Source: an uncultured Bacilli bacterium (GTDB lineage: Bacteria; Bacillota_I; Bacilli_A; RF39; UBA660). Taken from it: 8,151 nucleotides of DNA. The notes beneath the pieces were generated by a model that was not told the DNA's origin, did no database searches, and was given only the letters and a program-made list of their open reading frames with translations. The position numbers and the translations under genes are program-made. Each line of letters starts with the position of its first letter. Within the stretch, counting starts at the first letter, position 1. The stretch spans positions 1 to 8,151 of the forward strand of contig CALVXT010000055.1 of the NCBI GenBank assembly GCA_944371545.1. Reading direction: 5' to 3'. Positions 1 through 5,233 of this stretch are shown here, piece by piece.

Positions 1-14
1 TAAATAGATTTTTT

Positions 15-80
15 AGAGACATTTTTATTGAAAAACGTCATTCTAAATAGAGACATTTTTACTGAAAAGTCACATTTTTG
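15..80. repeat. Direct repeats resembling an insertion-sequence end
   Basis: Two 20-bp copies that differ at one base lie at 15-34 (AGAGACATTTTTATTGAAAA) and 49-68 (the same with ACTG in place of ATTG), 34 bp apart. A shorter third copy (CACATTTTTGCT) lies at 71-82. TAAATAG precedes the unit at 1-7 and overlaps the second copy at 44-50. Tandem GACATTTTTA-TGAAAA units are, as I recall, typical of the ends of IS21-like elements in low-GC Gram-positives. That assignment rests on pattern memory only, and no transposase or istB-like gene is in view. The repeats stop about 20 bp upstream of the first promoter, so an element may lie left of the window, or this may be a solo remnant. Confidence 0.45.
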
Positions 81-100
81 CTAATCGTTTCAAAAAAATT

Positions 101-129
101 TTGACTTTATTGTAAAATATTAGTATAAT
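101..129 (+). promoter_or_regulatory. Sigma-A-type promoter of the Ig-like membrane protein gene
   Basis: The -35 is TTGACT (101-106) and the -10 is TATAAT (124-129), with a 17-bp spacer, which is almost ideal for the housekeeping sigma factor. An A/T-rich stretch at 91-100 could act as an UP element. The predicted start site near 136 leaves a leader of about 25 nt with AAGAGGG (147-153) as the ribosome binding site. The spacer contains TTATTGTAAAA (107-117), an 11-mer that recurs at the sortase promoter. Confidence 0.85.
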
Positions 130-160
130 GAAAATATGTATAGAATAAGAGGGTAGAATT

Positions 161-1600
161 ATGAATATGAATAATGAATCAAATAATCAAAATTTTAATG
201 GTGGTATGGAGAATTTAAATAATGGAAGCAATATGATGAACCCAAATGGAGTGCCAAATCCAACACCTATACCTAATAATCAAGGATTTGCTCCACAAAA
301 TCCAACCCCAATTCCAAATCCAACTCCAATGCCAGAGCAAAACGTAGGAACAGGGTATACGGAAAATACTAATCCAACTCCGATTCCGCCTGTACAGGAA
401 AATATAAATCTACAACCGGCTGGAATGGTAGAGCAAATGCCAACTGCTCCTCAAAATAATGTTGCTGAGCCTTTAGAAGCTACAACTTTAAATGCTCAAA
501 CCGTTATGAATCCGACACCAAATACAATGACATCTCCACAAGATAATACAATGAATGCAATGAATCAACCAGTTCAAAATATGATGAATAATAATCCAAC
601 AGGAATGTCTAGCCCAAATCCTAATAACAATATTGGTATGATGGGGGGTGTACCGGTTCCGCCACCTATTCCAGAAGAACCTCAAAATAAAGGAAAGAAA
701 AAGCCAATAAATACACCTTTATTAATAATATTAATTGTTGTCTTAGTAGCGGCAATTGGATTCGGAGTTTACTATTTTTTAACAGCAAGTAAAACCACTG
801 CACAACCTATTACTATTACACCTAGACTTACGGAATTAGAATTAGGTTCAGAAATTGGTACGGATGCTTCCTTTTATGCTCAAATTACAGGAACAGCTTC
901 AAGTAATTGTACGGTAGATACAAATTTAGATACAACAAAAGTTGGAACATATGAATATACAGTAACTTGTGCTGGTAAATCATCTAACAAGCAAACTATT
1001 GAAGTCAAAGATACAACTGCACCTCAAGTAGAAGTGAAAGATGTAATTGTAGTACCAGGAACTGAAGTAGTAGCAGATGATTTTATTGATACTGTAAATG
1101 ATGCTTCAGAAGTAACCTTTACTCTTGATGACGAAGTAGACACAAGTACAGAAGGAGAGTTTGAAGTTTCTATAACAGCAAGCGATGAATATGAAAATAC
1201 AACAACAGTAACAGCAAATTTAGTTGTAACTGCAGAAGCTCCTCAATCTTATATGTATTGTGAAGGAGCAGAAAATGCTGAAACTTCAACGAATGCCACT
1301 GCTCAATATCGTTTTGGTATCAACAGCCAAGGAACTTTATATAATAGTCAAAAAATAATTACTTATGAATTTGATGACGAAGCAGAATATAGTGCAGCTG
1401 CAACAGAAATCGAAGAAAATGGTTCATATAATGGATATGAAGGTCAAATCTTTATGGATGATACAAATTATATGATTATAATAACCGTTGATATGGAAGA
1501 AAGTGAATTAGCTACAGAATTTAATCTTGATACATTCCCAACTGGTGAAGCTGATATTGAAGGACTTTTCGAAGAACCATGTGAATATGGTGATGAGTAA
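161..1600 (+). CDS. Single-pass membrane protein: Asn/Pro-rich cytoplasmic tail and Ig-like extracellular domains
   Basis: This 479-residue protein has no recognised specific function. Residues 1-176 are low complexity, rich in Asn, Pro, Met and Gln with repeated NPTPIP motifs, and contain no Lys or Arg. A basic patch (KGKKK, 177-181) comes just before a membrane segment at about 187-208, which predicts the N-terminus inside and the C-terminus outside. Outside are about 70 residues resembling a bacterial surface Ig-like fold (216-284, Cys250/Cys270, with a KVGTYEYTV strand), a second Ig-like unit (285-358, beginning DTTAP), and a C-terminal domain (362-479) bracketed by Cys367 and Cys474. There is no signal peptidase site, lipobox or sorting signal, so the protein should stay membrane-embedded. 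The ATG at 161 follows AAGAGGG by 7 nt; the in-frame ATG two codons later is less well placed. The gene is monocistronic, with its own promoter and terminator. A structural, adhesive or sensing envelope role is inference. Confidence 0.85.
   Translation: MNMNNESNNQNFNGGMENLNNGSNMMNPNGVPNPTPIPNNQGFAPQNPTPIPNPTPMPEQNVGTGYTENTNPTPIPPVQENINLQPAGMVEQMPTAPQNNVAEPLEATTLNAQTVMNPTPNTMTSPQDNTMNAMNQPVQNMMNNNPTGMSSPNPNNNIGMMGGVPVPPPIPEEPQNKGKKKPINTPLLIILIVVLVAAIGFGVYYFLTASKTTAQPITITPRLTELELGSEIGTDASFYAQITGTASSNCTVDTNLDTTKVGTYEYTVTCAGKSSNKQTIEVKDTTAPQVEVKDVIVVPGTEVVADDFIDTVNDASEVTFTLDDEVDTSTEGEFEVSITASDEYENTTTVTANLVVTAEAPQSYMYCEGAENAETSTNATAQYRFGINSQGTLYNSQKIITYEFDDEAEYSAAATEIEENGSYNGYEGQIFMDDTNYMIIITVDMEESELATEFNLDTFPTGEADIEGLFEEPCEYGDE
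254..391 (+). repeat. In-frame PTPIP-coding repeats
   Basis: Degenerate repeats of AAT-CCA-AC(A/C/T)-CC-AT-CC encode NPTPIP or NPTPMP at residues 33-38, 47-52, 53-58 and 71-76, with a decayed NPTP at 117-120. Third-position differences (ACA, ACC, ACT; ATA, ATT, ATG) show that protein-level repetition is kept while the DNA has diverged, so this is not a recent slippage tract. It forms part of the disordered cytoplasmic tail. Confidence 0.7.
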
Positions 1601-1621
1601 GCGCGAAGCTTACTTTTTTTT
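1597..1621 (+). terminator. Intrinsic terminator overlapping the stop codon
   Basis: A 6-bp stem, GTAAGC (1597-1602) paired with GCTTAC (1608-1613), encloses the loop GCGAA and is followed by eight T residues (1614-1621). The TAA stop of the upstream gene (1598-1600) lies in the left arm of the stem. Confidence 0.85.
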
Positions 1622-1648
1622 GTACTTTTTTTAATTTTTGCATATCCT
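1620..1648 (+). promoter_or_regulatory. Weak candidate promoter of the glycosyltransferase gene
   Basis: TTGTAC (1620-1625) and TATCCT (1643-1648) are separated by 17 bp, matching the sigma-A consensus at 3/6 and 4/6 positions. It sits directly after the terminator of the preceding gene, so a promoter is needed somewhere in this 50-bp gap unless readthrough drives the gene. No better candidate is visible. Confidence 0.3.
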
Positions 1649-1667
1649 ACATTAGGAGGAATTTTTT

Positions 1668-2741
1668 ATGAAAGTAATTGTTTATGCCATCGCCAAAAAT
1701 GAAGAAAAATTTGTGGATAGATGGGTAGATTCTATGCAAGAAGCAGATGAGATTATAGTTTTAGACACAGGTTCTACAGATAAAACTGTAGAAAAATTAA
1801 AGAAAAGAAATGTAAAAGTTTATGAACAAAAGATTTATCCATGGCGTTTTGATACAGCACGTAATGAATCGTTAGCTAAAGTGCCAACTGATGCAGATAT
1901 TTGCGTTTGCACAGATTTAGATGAAGTATTTGTACCAGGATGGAGAAGTGTGTTGGAAAGTTATTGGGAAAAAGAAATGCCTACAAGAGTAAGGTATACT
2001 TTTAATTGGAAACTTGATGAGGACAATAATCCGAGAGTAACTTTTTTATCTAATAAAATACATAATCGTACAGACTATCATTGGCAAAATGCAGTTCATG
2101 AAATTTTATCAAGTAATAAAGAAGAAAAAGAAATTGAAGTTCCAATCACATTGAATCATTATCCAGATCCAACAAAATCACGTGGTTCTTATTTGCCGTT
2201 ATTAGAAATTAGTGTTGAAGAAGATCCAGAAAATGATCGAAACCTTCATTACTTAGGAAGAGAATATATGTATTATTCTCGTTGGGATGATTGCATTCGC
2301 CTTTTACATCAACATTTAAAGTGCAAAAATGCTACTTGGAAAGATGAAAGATGTGCATCTATGAGATTTATGGGTCGAGCATATCAAGCAAAAGGTTATT
2401 TAGAAGAAGCTGAAAACTGGTGGAAATTAGCTATTAATGAAGCTCCTTATTTGCGTGAAGGATATATTGAACTTGCTGGTCTTTACATTACTGAAAATAA
2501 ATATCCAGAAGCATATGATCTTTTAAATAAAGCCTACCAAATTAAAGAAAAAAGCAAATCCTATATCAATGAAGAATTTGCTTGGAATGACGCTTTTTAT
2601 GATTTGTTTTCATTAGCGGCCTTTTATACAGGTCGGTACAATGAAGCTATAGAATACGTAAAAAAGGCCATTGAAATGAATCCAAAAGAAAAAAGATATC
2701 AAGATAATTTAAATATCATGATACCTTATGAAATCAACTGA
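1668..2741 (+). CDS. Family 2 glycosyltransferase with C-terminal TPR-like repeats
   Basis: The product (357 aa) should transfer a sugar from a nucleotide-sugar donor to an unknown acceptor, in the cytoplasm: there is no signal peptide or membrane segment. The GT-A fold is seen in the KNEE motif (10-13), the nucleotide-binding DTGSTD (33-38), the metal-binding DLDE (83-86, DxD-type) and NAVHEIL (141-147), a motif common in this GT2 subgroup. Residues about 193-345 are helical with TPR-like pairs, clearest at 234-262 (GRAYQAKGYLEEAENWW) and 312-341 (AAFYTGRYNEAIEYVKKAI). GT2 domains joined to TPRs include SunS-like peptide glycosyltransferases, so a peptide or protein acceptor is possible but unproven. 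The ATG at 1668 follows AGGAGGA (1654-1660) by 7 nt, an excellent match. The 3' end overlaps the convergent sortase gene by 8 bp. Confidence 0.88.
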   Translation: MKVIVYAIAKNEEKFVDRWVDSMQEADEIIVLDTGSTDKTVEKLKKRNVKVYEQKIYPWRFDTARNESLAKVPTDADICVCTDLDEVFVPGWRSVLESYWEKEMPTRVRYTFNWKLDEDNNPRVTFLSNKIHNRTDYHWQNAVHEILSSNKEEKEIEVPITLNHYPDPTKSRGSYLPLLEISVEEDPENDRNLHYLGREYMYYSRWDDCIRLLHQHLKCKNATWKDERCASMRFMGRAYQAKGYLEEAENWWKLAINEAPYLREGYIELAGLYITENKYPEAYDLLNKAYQIKEKSKSYINEEFAWNDAFYDLFSLAAFYTGRYNEAIEYVKKAIEMNPKEKRYQDNLNIMIPYEIN

Positions 2742-4275
2742 TTCTTTTCGCATGAATAACAAGACGTTCATTATTACCCGTACAAGTAGATAAAGTAAGT
2801 AAGTAATCATCATGAGTAACAGAAACCTCAAAATTATGAATACTTCTTGATTGAGTCATAGAAATATAAGCATCTTTTTCTTCATCACTTTCAAAAGAAA
2901 CTTGTAAATAATCACTTGTTTTAGGAATAGTATAAATAGAATAAATTTGCCATTGCATAGACTCATACATCGTATCAAAAGTAATCACTAAATTTTCAGG
3001 ATTTGTATACCAAGAAGAGTTTAAAGCACGATGTAATGTTCCAAACATAACTCCACTATAGTACATGTTATGTCCATAGATAATAGTATTATCATTTAAA
3101 ACTTTGTCAGAATTACGAAAATCCATAAAAATCCAACCATTTTTATCATTCTCTTGATATAAATTCTTTTTAAGATAATATTGATTATCTGAAGAAGTTA
3201 CTACAGGGTAATCTACATTCGTATTATTTACTTTAAGGTAACCCACAACATCAGGATTTATGGAAAGTAAAGAAGCAATATAAGGATTTTTGATAACCAA
3301 TCCATCCTCATTTTTAACAACTTCATCATTATCTACTTGATCAATGACAGAAGCAACTTCATCTTGAATAGAGCTAACTTCTTGCATAGCATAATAATTT
3401 TGAACAAAAATATAACTTACAGCCCCAACAATAAAGAAAACAATTAAAAATCCACATAATTTTAAAGTATTTAAACAAACTTGTTTCATTAAGTTATTTT
3501 CTAAATACTCCTTAGAATATACTAAATCAAGAATAAGTTTGTTTTTTTTATACTTTTTATTTAAATTTTTTAAATAAAGAACATTTTGAGAATCATTAAG
3601 ATTAAAATTCAAACGTAATAAAACATTTTTAAAATGGTAGTTTTTTAAATTTTCTAATACAAATTCAATATCTTCACGATCAAAAAGAAAAAAGTCAATT
3701 ATTTTTAAATAACGATTAATTTTTAAAAAAGTAATAAAATCCTCACGATCTTCAGTTGAAAGCTTTTGATAAATTTTAATATTCTTTTGATAATACATTT
3801 TAGAATAATCTTGCAATTTATTTTGCTTCATAAATTCTGAAATATAAAAGATTTCACTATGTGTTGTAACCTTAATGTGATGATTGTCTAAGTATTCTAA
3901 AGCAAAATTAGCAATAGAATAGCAGTCTAGCTCTTTTATATTTTTAAAAGTAACCATTTTTTCACAAAAAGTATATGGGATAATCTCATTTTTTTTAATT
4001 TTAATTTTCTGTATAGGAGATTTTTCAAAAAAAGGAAGAAGAAAGTCTGCTAATAACACATTTTGAAAAACAACTGTATCAATTTTATTCATTGCACAAA
4101 GTTCTTGAAAAAAAGGAACAACAATTTTTTGATTTTCTATAATATAATCATCTGTAAAAACAAGTTCACTATCACTAATGATATTGGTGTTCATTAAATC
4201 TTCACGAATAGTTTGATTTTTTTTATAAGAAAAAAATAAAGAAGTATTTTGTATTAAAATAAGAATTTTTTTCAA
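2734..4275 (-). CDS. srtB: Class B sortase with large unrecognised N-terminal cytoplasmic domain
   Basis: The C-terminal part of this 513-residue protein is a class B sortase, a membrane-anchored cysteine transpeptidase that cuts a sorting signal and links the surface protein to the cell wall. Visible are the catalytic His402 (IIYGHNM), Cys498 (TLSTC) and Arg504 (NNERLVIHAK), plus the family motif GWIFMDFRN (380-388). The Cys-to-Arg distance of 6 is shorter than the 10 of S. aureus SrtB. The anchor is a membrane helix at about 274-292, followed by a linker (293-330). Class B sortases usually begin with this helix; here about 265 residues precede it, predicted to be alpha/beta, Lys/Ile/Asn-rich and cytoplasmic, with no family I recognise. 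Translation starts at TTG (4273-4275), supported by GGTGGTGA 6 nt upstream and an in-frame TGA just before it. The likely substrate is the divergent NPQTG protein at 4429-5118. Confidence 0.93.
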   Translation of the reverse strand: MKKILILIQNTSLFFSYKKNQTIREDLMNTNIISDSELVFTDDYIIENQKIVVPFFQELCAMNKIDTVVFQNVLLADFLLPFFEKSPIQKIKIKKNEIIPYTFCEKMVTFKNIKELDCYSIANFALEYLDNHHIKVTTHSEIFYISEFMKQNKLQDYSKMYYQKNIKIYQKLSTEDREDFITFLKINRYLKIIDFFLFDREDIEFVLENLKNYHFKNVLLRLNFNLNDSQNVLYLKNLNKKYKKNKLILDLVYSKEYLENNLMKQVCLNTLKLCGFLIVFFIVGAVSYIFVQNYYAMQEVSSIQDEVASVIDQVDNDEVVKNEDGLVIKNPYIASLLSINPDVVGYLKVNNTNVDYPVVTSSDNQYYLKKNLYQENDKNGWIFMDFRNSDKVLNDNTIIYGHNMYYSGVMFGTLHRALNSSWYTNPENLVITFDTMYESMQWQIYSIYTIPKTSDYLQVSFESDEEKDAYISMTQSRSIHNFEVSVTHDDYLLTLSTCTGNNERLVIHAKRIS

Positions 4276-4281
4276 CTTATT

Positions 4282-4289
4282 TCACCACC
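4282..4289 (-). promoter_or_regulatory. Ribosome binding site that fixes the TTG start of the sortase
   Basis: On the minus strand this reads GGTGGTGA, one base from the ideal GGAGGTGA, and lies 6 nt before the TTG codon. An in-frame TGA inside the site rules out any earlier start, and the next Met is residue 28. The same 8-mer precedes the gene at 8008, so it appears to be a normal signal in this genome. Confidence 0.75.
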
Positions 4290-4308
4290 AATTCATTCCT
4301 ACTTTATT

Positions 4309-4319
4309 ATGATACCATA
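4309..4319 (-). promoter_or_regulatory. Extended -10 promoter of the sortase gene
   Basis: The minus strand reads TATGGTATCAT: a TRTGn extension followed by TATCAT, one base from TATAAT. The best -35 (TTTACA) is 20 bp away, which is long, so the extended -10 probably carries the activity. The predicted leader is about 27 nt. The palindrome at 4320-4342 covers the region where a -35 would sit. Confidence 0.55.
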
Positions 4320-4342
4320 TTTTTACAAAATTATTGTAAAAA
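4320..4342. promoter_or_regulatory. Perfect palindrome, candidate operator between sortase and substrate genes
   Basis: TTTTTACAA (4320-4328), AATTA, TTGTAAAAA (4334-4342) form 9-bp arms with a 5-bp centre. The palindrome covers roughly -18 to -40 of the sortase promoter and lies about 47 bp upstream of the substrate -10. This suits a dimeric regulator that represses one gene or affects both. A transcript hairpin is unlikely to matter because the site precedes both predicted start sites. AT-rich DNA makes chance palindromes commoner, so function is inferred. Confidence 0.5.
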
Positions 4343-4364
4343 AAAGATGAAAAAAGTAGAAATA

Positions 4365-4394
4365 TGTAGAATTTTAGTATTTTTATGATATAAT
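4365..4394 (+). promoter_or_regulatory. Extended -10 promoter of the NPQTG surface protein gene
   Basis: TGATATAAT (4386-4394) is a perfect extended -10 element. The -35 is weak (TGTAGA at 4365-4370, 18-bp spacer). Upstream A-runs of 8 and 6 (4338-4345 and 4350-4355) have centres 11 bp apart and may act as a bent UP element. The predicted leader is about 28 nt, with AAGAGG (4416-4421) placed 7 nt before the ATG. Confidence 0.75.
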
Positions 4395-4428
4395 AATGCC
4401 ATAATATAAATGGAAAAGAGGTTAAAGT

Positions 4429-5118
4429 ATGAAAAAGAAAAATCTTGTATTGAGTTTAATTATGTTATTATGTGTAGCATTTTACCCAAGTGTTGCGAAT
4501 GCTGCGAGTGGAGCAGTTTTTGGATCAAGTGTAACTATTACTGATGGAATGGATACTTCTAATACAACATTAGATGGAAACACAGTTCGTATTGAAAATA
4601 ATGGTGCAAATACTAGAGTATATTTAGGAGTTCAGGTTACATCTGGAACAGTTAATGAATATAATGTGACTTTAAAATTAGGAAATTCTAATTTTACATT
4701 CTCTCGTGGTAGTCGAAGTTCTGGTTGGTCTGGAACAATTACACAAGATTCTAGCGATCCAACTATTGTTCATGTAAATTTAACAAATGAAAACGGAGTA
4801 ACAACTGGTTTACACCAAGTTGCGACTATAACATTGAATGTAGATTCTGGTGTTGAATCAACAGAAACATGTTCAATAAGCATTACTCAAGAAGGTACTC
4901 CAACAAATCCAGAAAATCCAACTTGTGAAATAGTAGATGGTAAATATTATGATGACAATGGTGTTGAAGTAACTAAAGAAGAATATGAAGAAATTTGTTT
5001 AAATCCAGAAAACCCTCAAACAGGATCATTCTTACCATATGCAGTAATTATTGGTGGAATCGTTGTTGCTGTAGGTTTATACATGTTTACAAAGAAAAAT
5101 AAAATATATCATATTTAA
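4429..5118 (+). CDS. Secreted surface protein with NPQTG class B sortase signal
   Basis: This 229-residue precursor is built for sortase anchoring. A signal peptide (KKK start, hydrophobic 6-19) ends at an ANA site with likely cleavage after Ala25. The mature beta-rich domain (about 28-150) contains alternating strands such as RVYLGVQV and HQVATITLNV and faintly resembles a cohesin-like or carbohydrate-binding sandwich; I cannot assign it. Residues 160-196 form a short module bounded by two NPENP copies and containing Cys166 and Cys190. Then come the sorting signal NPQTG (195-199), a hydrophobic helix (about 203-220) and a basic tail (KKNK, 222-225). NPQTN/NPQTG-type signals are typical of class B sortases, matching the divergent gene at 2734-4275. 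The product should be cut between Thr198 and Gly199 and fixed to peptidoglycan. The gene is monocistronic. The ligand or function of the mature domain is unknown. Confidence 0.9.
   Translation: MKKKNLVLSLIMLLCVAFYPSVANAASGAVFGSSVTITDGMDTSNTTLDGNTVRIENNGANTRVYLGVQVTSGTVNEYNVTLKLGNSNFTFSRGSRSSGWSGTITQDSSDPTIVHVNLTNENGVTTGLHQVATITLNVDSGVESTETCSISITQEGTPTNPENPTCEIVDGKYYDDNGVEVTKEEYEEICLNPENPQTGSFLPYAVIIGGIVVAVGLYMFTKKNKIYHI
5011..5115 (+). other. Cell-wall sorting signal (NPQTG, hydrophobic helix, basic tail)
   Basis: Codons AAC-CCT-CAA-ACA-GGA (5011-5025) encode NPQTG. They are followed by about 18 hydrophobic residues and a Lys-rich end, the three-part layout of a sortase substrate. Asn in place of Leu at position one points to a class B rather than class A enzyme. 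Confidence 0.88.
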
Positions 5119-5140
5119 GAAGCAATAGCTTCTTTTTTTT
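5117..5140 (+). terminator. Intrinsic terminator overlapping the stop codon
   Basis: A 7-bp stem, AAGAAGC (5117-5123) with GCTTCTT (5128-5134), encloses an AATA loop and is followed by a T-run to 5140. The last two bases of the TAA stop (5116-5118) are in the left arm. It separates the surface protein from the ATPase gene. Confidence 0.85.
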
Positions 5141-5222
5141 GTTCAAAAATTGGAAAGAAGATAAAAAGAATTTCTTTTTTAAAATTAGTATTATTTAAAA
5201 TTTTTTCATCATATACTTTTTT

Positions 5223-5228
5223 AGGTGA
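5223..5228 (+). promoter_or_regulatory. Ribosome binding site that decides the ATPase start
   Basis: AGGTGA lies 5 nt before the ATG at 5234. An in-frame GTG at 5225 is inside this sequence and has no ribosome binding site of its own, since only T-rich DNA precedes it; the ATG is therefore preferred. No convincing promoter is visible in the AT-rich 5141-5222 region. TATTAT (5189-5194) is a possible -10 without a clear -35. Confidence 0.7.
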
Positions 5229-5233
5229 ACACT

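Noticed and set aside
15..82. CRISPR-like repeats at the left edge
   Set aside because: There are only two good copies, the spacing is short and the sequence between copies is itself repeat-like, with no cas gene; an IS end fits better.
488..685. Minus-strand open frame inside the Ig-like membrane protein gene
   Set aside because: It is antisense to the Asn/Pro repeats, yields a His/Ile/Trp/Arg-rich sequence of no protein-like character, and has no ribosome binding site of note.
5163..5179. Inverted repeat AAAAAGAA/TTCTTTTT as an additional terminator or operator
   Set aside because: The arms are separated by one base and made almost only of A/T homopolymer, as expected by chance in DNA of this composition.
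5225..5227. GTG as the ATPase start, three codons upstream of the ATG
   Set aside because: The GTG is part of the AGGTGA ribosome binding site for the ATG at 5234 and has no upstream site of its own.
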